NCBI RefSeq assembly: GCF_905201705.1
Contig: NZ_CAJKOX010000001.1
Coordinates: 1 to 64,000, forward strand
DNA from: an uncultured Marvinbryantia sp.
GTDB lineage: Bacteria > Bacillota > Clostridia > Lachnospirales > Lachnospiraceae
Reading direction: 5' to 3'
Length of the DNA: 64,000 nucleotides
Shown here: positions 41,322 through 49,460 of the stretch, piece by piece
How positions within the stretch are numbered: the stretch's first letter is position 1
How the letters are laid out: the number at the start of each line of letters is the position of its first letter
The notes under the pieces: model-generated
Seen by the model: only the letters and a program-made list of their open reading frames with translations
The model's database searches: none
Told to the model about the DNA's origin: nothing
Position numbers and translations under genes: made by a program

Positions 41322-42519
41322 GGAACTCCACGGCAGATTGATGGAGCTTCTGGATACCGGGCGCGATATCAGTGACGGAGAAATCTATGAGCAGATAGAC
41401 CGGTTACTGCTAAGGAAGGACGATGGGGCGTACCGGAGCCTGCGCAGGCGGGATGCACTGCGCACGGAGCTGTTCAATTCCGTGAGAAAGCTGGATCTTT
41501 TGCAGGAGCTTGTGGACAATGATCAGGTAACAGAGGTTATGGTGAACGGTCTGGACGGTATTTTTATCGAGCGCTCCGGACGGGTGGAAAAGTGGGAAAA
41601 GGGTTTTACCTCACAGGAAAAAATTGAGGATCTTGTGCAGACGATCGCCGGGAGGAGTAACCGTATCGTAAACGCTACGGTGCCGATCGTGGACGCCCGT
41701 CTGGAAAACGGGGCGCGTGTGAACATGGTGCTTCCGCCGGTTGCCATAAACGGTCCGATCATTACCATCCGTCAGTTTCCCAAAAGACCGATTACCATGC
41801 AGCAGCTCGTTGCGTGGGGCGCTGTTACGGAGGAAGCCGTGCAGTTTCTGCGCAGGCTGGTAATTGCCGGATACAATATTTTCATCAGCGGCGGCACCGG
41901 CTCCGGCAAGACCACATTTTTAAATGCGCTGTCAGATTTTATCCCAAAGGATGAGCGCATCATCACCATTGAGGACAATGCGGAACTGCAGATACAGGGT
42001 GTTTCCAACCTCGTCCGGCTGGAGGCGCGCAGGGAAAACACCCAGGGCGAGCACGCCATCACCATCCGCGACCTCATTCGCGCGAGTTTGCGTATGCGGC
42101 CGGACAGAGTTATCGTAGGCGAAGTGCGCGGAGAGGAGACGATCGACATGATCCAGGCGATGAACAACGGTCACGACGGAAGCCTTTCCACCGGACACGG
42201 GAACAGTCCGCGCGATATGCTTGCGCGCCTGGAGACGATGGTGCTGATGGGCATTGAGCTGCCGGTCTCCGCCGTCCGGCGGCAGATTGCATCCGGGCTT
42301 GATATCATGGTGCATCTCGGAAGGATGCGCGATAAGAGCAGGAAGGTACTGGAGATTGTCGAGATCATCGGCTACCGCTATGAGACGGAGGAAATACTGA
42401 CGCACACGCTGTTTGAATTTGAGGAGGGAAGGAGACAGAGCGACAAGCTGGAAGGGAGCCTTGTGAAAAAGGGTGAGCTTCGGCAGAGAAAAAAACTGGA
42501 AAGGGCGGGATTTTGTTAG
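41296..42519 (+). CDS. tadA: TadA/CpaF pilus assembly ATPase
   Basis: 407 residues from ATG 41296 (GAGGAAG upstream). Secretion ATPase motifs: VDARLENGARVNMVLPPVAI, Walker A SGGTGSGKTTF (K205), ITIEDNAELQ (Asp box), MRPDRVIVGEVRGEETIDM (Walker B), GHDGSLSTGHGNSP (His box). Hexameric motor for Flp pilus extension at the inner membrane. Its stop is directly followed by tadB. Confidence 0.95.
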   Translation: MEREQAEFKELHGRLMELLDTGRDISDGEIYEQIDRLLLRKDDGAYRSLRRRDALRTELFNSVRKLDLLQELVDNDQVTEVMVNGLDGIFIERSGRVEKWEKGFTSQEKIEDLVQTIAGRSNRIVNATVPIVDARLENGARVNMVLPPVAINGPIITIRQFPKRPITMQQLVAWGAVTEEAVQFLRRLVIAGYNIFISGGTGSGKTTFLNALSDFIPKDERIITIEDNAELQIQGVSNLVRLEARRENTQGEHAITIRDLIRASLRMRPDRVIVGEVRGEETIDMIQAMNNGHDGSLSTGHGNSPRDMLARLETMVLMGIELPVSAVRRQIASGLDIMVHLGRMRDKSRKVLEIVEIIGYRYETEEILTHTLFEFEEGRRQSDKLEGSLVKKGELRQRKKLERAGFC

Positions 42520-43257
42520 ATGGATTATCGGGAATACAAATTTTCCACAAAAGAAATGGCGGAGAATCTGGGGATATTTCTGCTGCTGGCGGCAATCATC
42601 AGTTATCTGTTTTACCGTTCGCTGATCGCATTTGCACTCTGCCTTCCGTTATTTAAAGTTTTTCTGAAAATCCGCCGGGAAAGCTGCATTAAAAAGCGGC
42701 AGCAGGAGCTGTCCGCGCAGTTTCTGGCAGGAATGCAGTCAGTTTCGGTTGCACTCTCGGCGGGCTGTTCGGTGGAGAATGCCTTCATGGAAGCATTGCG
42801 GGAACTGCGGCAGCTATATGACGAGGATGCCATGATCATCCGGGAATTTCACTATATTGTCGTCCAGCTTGGCATGAACCGCAGCCTGGAACAGCTGCTT
42901 GGTGCGCTGGCAGTGCGCAGCGGCATCGAAGATATCCGGAATTTTGCCGATATCTTTTCTGCGGCGAAAAGGACGGGCGGAAATCTGATCGCTATTATAC
43001 GAAATACCGTCCAGTGCATCTCACAGAAGGAGGAGACGCGCCGGGAGATTAACACCTGCCTTTCAGCAAAACGGCTGGAGCAGAACATCATGAGCGTTGT
43101 TCCGTGTATGATCCTCATCTATGTGCAGATGGTTTCTCCGGGATTTCTGGATGTCATGTATCACAATCCGGCAGGAATCGTGATCATGAGTGTGTGCCTG
43201 CTGGTCTACTTTCTGGCGTGGCTATGGGGCAGAAAGATTGTGAGCATCGAAGTGTAG
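42520..43257 (+). CDS. tadB: TadB, type II secretion F-domain membrane protein
   Basis: 245 residues. Two N-terminal membrane segments, a cytoplasmic T2SSF domain (QFLAGMQSVSVALSAGCSVE, ADIFSAAKRTGGNLIAIIRN) and two C-terminal membrane segments. Forms the inner-membrane platform with TadC. Start codon abuts the tadA stop. Confidence 0.88.
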   Translation: MDYREYKFSTKEMAENLGIFLLLAAIISYLFYRSLIAFALCLPLFKVFLKIRRESCIKKRQQELSAQFLAGMQSVSVALSAGCSVENAFMEALRELRQLYDEDAMIIREFHYIVVQLGMNRSLEQLLGALAVRSGIEDIRNFADIFSAAKRTGGNLIAIIRNTVQCISQKEETRREINTCLSAKRLEQNIMSVVPCMILIYVQMVSPGFLDVMYHNPAGIVIMSVCLLVYFLAWLWGRKIVSIEV

Positions 43258-43296
43258 GAAGCAGAGTATAGAAGAATCATATAGGAGAATAGCAGT

Positions 43297-44793
43297 ATGG
43301 TGGTATGCTTCATAATTTTAATTGGAATGGCAGCGCTGCTGTGTCTTTCGGCAGCGGTCAGTCTGCCGGAGGAAATTTCTCCGCCGAAGGGACAGGCTGC
43401 CTTTTATAAGGCGGCATATTATTTACTGATGCTGGAACAGGGGAAGCGCAGACATGCCGGGAAGAGAACATCAGGCAAGGGAGTATCTGAAAAGAGAGTA
43501 TCCGGCGAGCGTGCGGGCTGTGATAAAGCATGGATGCCAGTCGGGGAAAAAGGGACGGTTCAGACATCTGCCCGGATCGTGTTTGAGACCGCCCGCCTTG
43601 CCCGCGTGCTTCTGGTGTTATTTCTTGGAAGCGGGCTGAGCCTTCTGCTGCAGGCAGCGCTGGCAGGACAGTCTGTTTTGGAGAGCGGTTATGAGCTGCC
43701 AAGACCGACGGACGGACAGGATGCCTGGTCGTGGGAGCTGCAGGCGCAGATCGGGGAGACCGCACAGACGGAGCAACTGGAGGTTACAGTGAGTAAGCGC
43801 CGCTATACGGAAAAAGAAAAACAGGAATTGCTGGAACAGGCAATCGGAGAAATTGATCGGATCATTCTGGGAGACAATGCTTCCGTCGATGAGGTGCGAG
43901 GGCGCGTCGTTCTGCCTTCCGAAGTTTTTGATGGCGTTGTCAGTATCCAGTGGATACAGGACCCGATGGATTTGCTGGATGCGGATGGAGATGTGACGGA
44001 AGACCTGCCGGAGGAGGGAACGCTTCTGCAGCTAAAAGCGCTTCTGGACTGCGACGGGCGGGCAGCTATTTATGAATGTGCGTTGCAGCTTTATCCGCCT
44101 TTGTACAGTGACGAGGAAAAATTGCGGCGTGCTCTGCAGAGTGAAGTAGAAAAGGCGGATGAGAAGAGCGCAGAGGAAGCGACTCTGCACCTGCCGGAGG
44201 AGCTGGATGGACAAAAGATCATCTGGGAGGCAAAGGAGACGGATACTGCGGCGATTTGTCTGGGGCTTACCCTTCTGGCGGCGGTCTGCGCCTGGATCGC
44301 CCAAAATCAGGAACGTCAGAAGGCGCAGGAGCAGCGACGGCGACAGATGCTGATGGATTACCCGGACCTGCTTTTTAAATTAAGTATGCTGCTGAACGCC
44401 GGGCTTACCATGCAGAACGCCTTTTTTAAAATCGCGCTCGAATATCGGAATCGTGAAACAAAGGATGTCCATTATGCCTATGAAGAAATGCTTACATCCT
44501 ACTATGAGATGCAGAGCGGCGTGCCAGAGGCGCGTTCCTACGAAAATTTCGGCAGACGCTGCGGCGTAGGCAGCTACAATAAACTCGGAACTATGCTTTC
44601 CGCAAATCTGCAGAAGGGTTCACAGGGACTTGCAAAGCTTCTGCAGGAGGAAGCGGCGTTTTCTATGGAAGAACGCAGTCAGATGGCGCGCAAGTTTGGC
44701 GAGGAAGCCGGCACAAAGCTTGTCCTGCCGATGATACTGATGCTTCTTGTGGTACTGGTGATATTGATGGCGCCGGCGGTGATGGCATTTTAA
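43297..44793 (+). CDS. tadC: TadC-type platform protein with Ig-like extracytoplasmic insert
   Basis: 498 residues, much longer than ordinary TadC (~300). The C-terminal ~170 residues hold the T2SSF domain (LLFKLSMLLNAGLTMQNAFF, GRRCGVGSYNKLGTMLSANL) and final membrane helix. The N-terminal part has membrane segments at 1-22 and ~100-125, then ~190 residues outside. These contain LPSEVFDGVVSIQWIQDP and LHLPEELDGQKIIWEA, resembling atrophied bacterial Ig-like domains. The insert may contact the cell wall or pilins. Last gene of this arm. Confidence 0.8.
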   Translation: MVVCFIILIGMAALLCLSAAVSLPEEISPPKGQAAFYKAAYYLLMLEQGKRRHAGKRTSGKGVSEKRVSGERAGCDKAWMPVGEKGTVQTSARIVFETARLARVLLVLFLGSGLSLLLQAALAGQSVLESGYELPRPTDGQDAWSWELQAQIGETAQTEQLEVTVSKRRYTEKEKQELLEQAIGEIDRIILGDNASVDEVRGRVVLPSEVFDGVVSIQWIQDPMDLLDADGDVTEDLPEEGTLLQLKALLDCDGRAAIYECALQLYPPLYSDEEKLRRALQSEVEKADEKSAEEATLHLPEELDGQKIIWEAKETDTAAICLGLTLLAAVCAWIAQNQERQKAQEQRRRQMLMDYPDLLFKLSMLLNAGLTMQNAFFKIALEYRNRETKDVHYAYEEMLTSYYEMQSGVPEARSYENFGRRCGVGSYNKLGTMLSANLQKGSQGLAKLLQEEAAFSMEERSQMARKFGEEAGTKLVLPMILMLLVVLVILMAPAVMAF

Positions 44794-44904
44794 CCGTTAC
44801 ATTGTTTTCTTGCGGCTTTTGCAGCAGGCACAAAACCTGTCTGGACGGTTACTTTAAATCTGTCGCGCCCTGGCTGGATTTCTCGGAGAAAATTATGGCG
44901 CGTG

Positions 44905-45930
44905 TCAGTTTTTGGAAGCCCTCGGCTTTGTACTGCTGCGGACAATCAGATGCGGCTCAAAGGTAATGGTGCGCTTTTCAATATCCGGATGCTCAATTTC
45001 CAGAAGCGCCTGCCGGGCAGCCTCCTGCCCGATTTCGTAAGCGGGCTGGTTTACCGTAGTCAGGGGCACCGCAAGCATACCGGAAAAGTCGATATTATCG
45101 AAGCCGACGATGGACATATCATCGGGGATGGAGACGGCATGCTCCTTTAATGTCTGGCAGGCACCCAGAGCCATGACGTCGTTAAATGCAAAAATGGCGG
45201 TTGCTTTTGTAGAATGGAGGATTTCTTCCGCGGCTCTGGCGCCGCCCTCCTGACGGTAATCGCCGCAGAACATATATTTTTCAGGAAGAGAGAGTCCGGC
45301 TTCTTTCATGGCAAGCCGGTAGCCTTCCAGACGTTCCAGCGTTACCGTAGAGTGCTTTGGTCCCGTGATGCAGGCGATGTCGGTATGTCCGTAATCAATC
45401 AGATGTTTTACGGCGATATAAGCTCCCTTCCGGTTGTTGAGCTGTACGGCGCTGCAGTGCAGCTCCGGATAATAATGGTCAACGGTCACAACAGGTACCC
45501 TGACATTGCTGAGCAAATCAGAGTAAAGGGACAGATTTTTCGGACTCAGAGAGGCGGCGGTAAGAATAATGGCGTCGACACCTCTGGATTTTAAAACATT
45601 GATGCCGCGCACCAGCTTCTCTGCGTCAAAGTCGGTGTTCAGAAGAATAATATTCTTATTATGGTTGTTCATTTCGGCGTCCATACCGAGCGCCAGATTG
45701 GAATAAAAATGGTTGCTGATATCCGGGATGATAAGCCCGATGGTGTTGCTCTGCTGTTTTACCAGCCCGACAGCAAGCTGATTTGGGTAGTAATTCATTT
45801 TCTCAGCCGTTTTCAGAATCAGCTCACGGGTGGCGCCGGATACGCGGCAAGGCTTTTTATTTAGTACAAGCGAAACTGTGGTGACAGAGAGATTCGTCTC
45901 TCTGGCAATATCTTTTAAGGTTGCGGACAT
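44905..45930 (-). CDS. LacI-family repressor of the mannoside cluster
   Basis: 341 residues from ATG 45930 (GGGAGGT upstream). Helix-turn-helix ATLKDIARETNLSVTTVSLV then hinge YPNQLAVGLVKQ, and a periplasmic-binding-like core (NTIGLIIPDISNHFYSNLAL, IPDDMSIVGFDNIDFSGMLA). Divergent from the binding-protein operon. A perfect TGATAAAACGTTTTATCA palindrome stands just after that operon's promoter, and a half site lies at its own promoter, so it represses both until a mannoside-derived sugar binds. Confidence 0.9.
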   Translation of the reverse strand: MSATLKDIARETNLSVTTVSLVLNKKPCRVSGATRELILKTAEKMNYYPNQLAVGLVKQQSNTIGLIIPDISNHFYSNLALGMDAEMNNHNKNIILLNTDFDAEKLVRGINVLKSRGVDAIILTAASLSPKNLSLYSDLLSNVRVPVVTVDHYYPELHCSAVQLNNRKGAYIAVKHLIDYGHTDIACITGPKHSTVTLERLEGYRLAMKEAGLSLPEKYMFCGDYRQEGGARAAEEILHSTKATAIFAFNDVMALGACQTLKEHAVSIPDDMSIVGFDNIDFSGMLAVPLTTVNQPAYEIGQEAARQALLEIEHPDIEKRTITFEPHLIVRSSTKPRASKN

Positions 45931-45997
45931 GGCGAAAACCTCCCACGGATAAGTTTTTATAGGATGCCGGAAAGTAAAATATCCCATCCTATAAGAT

Positions 45998-46041
45998 ATT
46001 TTATCATCCGTGCAATAAAATTTCAAGATAAAACGTTAAAT
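45998..46041 (-). promoter_or_regulatory. lacI-type gene promoter with operator half site
   Basis: Minus-strand TTGAAA (46021-46026), 17-bp spacer, TAAAAT (45998-46003). GATAAAACGTTAAAT (46027-46041) is a degenerate copy of the operator immediately upstream of the -35. Confidence 0.6.
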
Positions 46042-46135
46042 CCAATAATGGGTAATATGACACAAAAATGGACGCCGGATTTTGTGAAGTATTAACAAAA
46101 AGCTTATAAAACGGCAAAAATATCAAAAAATGTTG

Positions 46136-46164
46136 TTGACAATAAACAATGACGGGAATATAAT
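46136..46164 (+). promoter_or_regulatory. Consensus promoter of the sugar ABC operon
   Basis: TTGACA (46136-46141), 17-bp spacer, TATAAT (46159-46164). Confidence 0.9.
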
Positions 46165-46178
46165 CTAGGTATCAAACA

Positions 46179-46196
46179 TGATAAAACGTTTTATCA
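46179..46196. promoter_or_regulatory. LacI-family operator
   Basis: Perfect 18-bp palindrome TGATAAAACGTTTTATCA with central CG, at about +9 to +26 of the promoter. Confidence 0.9.
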
Positions 46197-46214
46197 AAAA
46201 AAGGAGGACGAAAG

Positions 46215-47528
46215 ATGAAAAAGAAAATGGTTTCAATGGTACTGGCGGCAACGCTGACAGGTGTATCCATATTCCCGGCAGCAGTGCAGGCGGAGGATTC
46301 CGGAAAGGTAACGATTTCCATCCTGTGCGATCTGGAAAGAGCAAATGTTGGCATCGGAGGTCTTGATACAGGCTTTTATGCAGCGCTTGATGAGTGGGCG
46401 GAGGCACATCCGGAGGTGGAGATCAGTCTGGAGAGTATGAACCAGACGGATTATCAGACAAAGATTACGTCTCTCGGCGCGGCAGGAGATATGCCGGATA
46501 TGTTTATGCTGAAGGGTTCCTGGACAAAAAATTTTGCAGAGAATGGCTGGGTAAAAGACATTACAGATGTTCTGGATGCAGACCCGGAGTGGAAGGACGG
46601 ATACATCGAAGGTGGATTTGATGCGGCAACTTATGATGGAAGGATTTACGGCGTACCGCGTGAAAGCCTTGCAACCGGACTCGTTTTCTACAATTCCGAT
46701 TTATGGGCAGAGATTGGTTATGAAGAATTCCCGTCTACCTGGACAGAGCTTCTGGACGCGGTAGAGAAGTTTAAGGAAGCCGGTATTACCCCGTTTGTAA
46801 TGGGAAATAAGGCAAACTGGCCGGCAGAGTCTAACTGGCTGAGCACGCTGGGCGACCGTTTTACCGGAACGGAATGGACGAATTCAATTATAAACGGAGA
46901 GGGCGCCGCTTTCACGGATGAAGAGTTTGTAGCTGCGCTTACCTGTTTCCAGGAACTGGCGCAGGCGGGGGCATTTAATGAAGATATCAATTCTCTGGAT
47001 GATGTAGAGGAAGATACCGTGTACTTTAATAAGAAAGCGGCAACGATTGTTACAGGCACCTGGTTCTTTGCAACGGTGGACTCTTCGGCTCCGGACGATG
47101 TAAAGGCAGCGACAAAGCTTGCGCTTCTTCCTTCTGTAGAAGGCGGCAAGGGAGACGCTAACACGGTATCCGGCGGACCGGCATGGTTCTTCTCTGTGAG
47201 CAGCAACGAAATGGATGAAACAAAGACAGAGCTTATTATGGACCTCTTAAAATATGTCAGTGACGAGCATCAGGCAGATGTTTCCGCTTCAGCAGGTATT
47301 ATTACCGCATGGGCGAATCCGACCTATGATGCTTCCGGTGTACCGGCGCTCTTTAACGACTACAACGAGCTGATGAAAACAACGACTGTTGTTCCGATTT
47401 ATGATGCGATGATGGATGCGGCATTGATTGAAACAATGAATACCGGTCTGCAGTCTCTCCTGATTGGAGAAATGACACCGGAGGAGCTTGCGGAGAACAT
47501 TCAGTTTGAGTACGAAATGGCGCAGTAA
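46215..47528 (+). CDS. ABC sugar-binding protein without lipobox
   Basis: 437 residues, family 1 extracellular solute-binding protein: LTGVSIFPAAVQAED signal region, GDMPDMFMLKGSWTKNFAEN, WLSTLGDRFTG, KAATIVTGTWFF, a late VPIYDAMMDAALIETMNTGL. Binds an oligosaccharide for the two permeases downstream; the co-encoded beta-mannosidase suggests beta-mannosides. Gram-positive binding proteins are normally lipoproteins, but there is no Cys in the signal region, so it appears to be released or held otherwise. No ATPase gene is in the cluster, so a shared MsmK-type ATPase elsewhere must serve. Confidence 0.9.
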   Translation: MKKKMVSMVLAATLTGVSIFPAAVQAEDSGKVTISILCDLERANVGIGGLDTGFYAALDEWAEAHPEVEISLESMNQTDYQTKITSLGAAGDMPDMFMLKGSWTKNFAENGWVKDITDVLDADPEWKDGYIEGGFDAATYDGRIYGVPRESLATGLVFYNSDLWAEIGYEEFPSTWTELLDAVEKFKEAGITPFVMGNKANWPAESNWLSTLGDRFTGTEWTNSIINGEGAAFTDEEFVAALTCFQELAQAGAFNEDINSLDDVEEDTVYFNKKAATIVTGTWFFATVDSSAPDDVKAATKLALLPSVEGGKGDANTVSGGPAWFFSVSSNEMDETKTELIMDLLKYVSDEHQADVSASAGIITAWANPTYDASGVPALFNDYNELMKTTTVVPIYDAMMDAALIETMNTGLQSLLIGEMTPEELAENIQFEYEMAQ

Positions 47529-47601
47529 GGGATAAAAACAGTGCTTTGACAGTTTCAGATATCCGGAGCAATCCGCCATATCGGGGACGGAATGAACAGA
47601 A

Positions 47602-47626
47602 GGAATGGCAGGCAGCCTGCCATTCC
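47602..47626 (+). other. Stable hairpin between binding protein and permease genes
   Basis: GGAATGGCAG/CTGCCATTCC with a five-base loop and no T-run. Such intercistronic stems protect the upstream message and raise binding-protein level over permeases. Confidence 0.8.
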
Positions 47627-47644
47627 CTGTATGGAGGTGTAGAT

Positions 47645-48547
47645 GTGAAAAAAATCGCAGATAAACGCGGAACCAGACTGGCAATCTTTTTGTGTCTGCT
47701 TCCGGCACTCGCCATATATACCTATGTGGTGGTTGTTCCGATTATTGACGCAGTCCGCTACAGCTTTTTTAACTGGTCCGGCGGACCGAATATGAAATAT
47801 ATCGGGCTGAAAAATTATCAGATGCTCCTGAAGGACAAAAACTTCTGGGCGGCATTTCTGAACAACATAAAGATTACGGTAATCTGTGTAATCGGGCAGA
47901 TTGGCATCGCCTTTATTTTCTCCGCGATGCTCTCCTCCCGTTTTATTAAGCTGAAAAAGCTGCACAGGGTAGTAGCCTATTTCCCGTCGACGTTATCCGC
48001 GGTAGTGGTAGGCTTTACATGGTCCTTTATTTTTAACTATGATTACGGTCTTATCAATGTCATACTTCGCGCTTTGGGAATGGATAACTGGGCGCAGGCG
48101 TGGCTTAACAATCCGGACACCATCATCGGTGTAGTATGTATTCCGCTGATCTGGCAGTATATCGGATACTACATGGTTATCATCATGGCGGCAATGAGCT
48201 CGATTGACCCATCCATCTATGAAATGGCGGAGCTTGACGGCGCGGGCGGCGTGCAGAGGGCGCTGAAAATTACGCTGCCGATTATCAAAAATTCCATTGG
48301 CGTGGCGGTCATGCTGTGTATTGCCGGAAACATGAAGATTTTCGACCATATTTATGTAATGACAAACGGCGGACCGGGAACAAGCTCTATGGTAATGGCA
48401 CTGCAGGTGTATAAGACCACCTTTGTGAAGAATCAGTTTGGTTATGCCAGCGCAATGTCAATCGCTATTCTGATTCTGAGCCTTGCGATTACAGGCGGCA
48501 GCCGCCTTCTGATTAACCGTCCGTGGAGAAAGGAGAAGGATTTCTGA
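47645..48547 (+). CDS. Sugar ABC permease 1 (MalF/UgpA type)
   Basis: 300 residues from GTG 47645 with GGAGGT six bases before; the longer frame upstream would run through the hairpin. Six membrane segments; the ATPase-contact EAA loop is EMAELDGAGGVQRALKITLP. IFDHIYVMTNGGPGTSSMVM is typical of the first permease of CUT1 systems. Its TGA overlaps the next ATG. Confidence 0.93.
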   Translation: MKKIADKRGTRLAIFLCLLPALAIYTYVVVVPIIDAVRYSFFNWSGGPNMKYIGLKNYQMLLKDKNFWAAFLNNIKITVICVIGQIGIAFIFSAMLSSRFIKLKKLHRVVAYFPSTLSAVVVGFTWSFIFNYDYGLINVILRALGMDNWAQAWLNNPDTIIGVVCIPLIWQYIGYYMVIIMAAMSSIDPSIYEMAELDGAGGVQRALKITLPIIKNSIGVAVMLCIAGNMKIFDHIYVMTNGGPGTSSMVMALQVYKTTFVKNQFGYASAMSIAILILSLAITGGSRLLINRPWRKEKDF

Positions 48548-49374
48548 TGATAGGGAAAAAAATAGGGAGAGTGCTCTGCAATCTGATTTTTATTATTTTT
48601 TCGTTTACCTGTGTGTTTCCGATTGTCTGGATTTTCTATTCCTCTTTTAAAACCCAGGCGGAGTTTATGCAGAGCTCTGTTGCACTGCCGGAAGCGCTCG
48701 ATCTTACAAACTATATCAGTGTATTTACTTCCACATCCATGCTGAAGTATATGCTGAACAGTGCAAGAAATACCCTGCTGGCAGTGGCTGTTATCATTAT
48801 TATTGCATTTCTTGCAGGCTATGTGCTGTCACGGTACAAGTTCCGCGGCAGAGGAGCGATTTATAACTATTTTATCATGGGTATGCTGATTCCCATACAC
48901 GCGCTGCTGGTGCCGATGTATATCCAGTTAAACGGAGTGGGACTGACCAACCACTGGTATACTCTGCTGATTCCGTATATCGGATTTGGACTGCCGATTT
49001 CGATTATGCTGATTGAAAGCTATATTTCCTCTATTCCGGGTGAGCTGGAGGAGGCGGCAGCCATTGACGGATGCAGCTTTACCAGAACGCTGTTCCAGAT
49101 TGTATTTCCGCTTGCCTCCCCGATACTGGCAACGGTTGCAATCATCCAGTTTTTCGCGGTGTGGAATGAGTTTACTTTTGCACTGATACTTGTAAATGAC
49201 GACAGCCTCCGCACGGTGCCGGTAGGTCTGACAATGTTTAAGGGAGCCTACACCGTCGATTATCCGAGAATGATGGCGGGAATTATGGTGACGATGCTTC
49301 CGGTTATGATTTTGTACTTTATCTTCAGCAAACGTATTATTGAAGGTATGGTAGCCGGTGCGGTAAAGGGCTAA
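48547..49374 (+). CDS. Sugar ABC permease 2 (MalG/UgpE type)
   Basis: 275 residues from ATG 48547 overlapping the preceding stop. Six membrane segments; EAA loop is EEAAAIDGCSFTRTLFQIVF. WNEFTFALILVNDDSLRTVP is typical of the second CUT1 permease. Forms the channel with permease 1. Confidence 0.93.
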   Translation: MIGKKIGRVLCNLIFIIFSFTCVFPIVWIFYSSFKTQAEFMQSSVALPEALDLTNYISVFTSTSMLKYMLNSARNTLLAVAVIIIIAFLAGYVLSRYKFRGRGAIYNYFIMGMLIPIHALLVPMYIQLNGVGLTNHWYTLLIPYIGFGLPISIMLIESYISSIPGELEEAAAIDGCSFTRTLFQIVFPLASPILATVAIIQFFAVWNEFTFALILVNDDSLRTVPVGLTMFKGAYTVDYPRMMAGIMVTMLPVMILYFIFSKRIIEGMVAGAVKG

Positions 49375-49460
49375 AGAAGAAAATGACTGCCGGCGTTGCA
49401 CAAAGATTTGGGACATAATTATCTGCCGGCGTTGTGCGGTGCCGGAGAATGGAGGAAACG

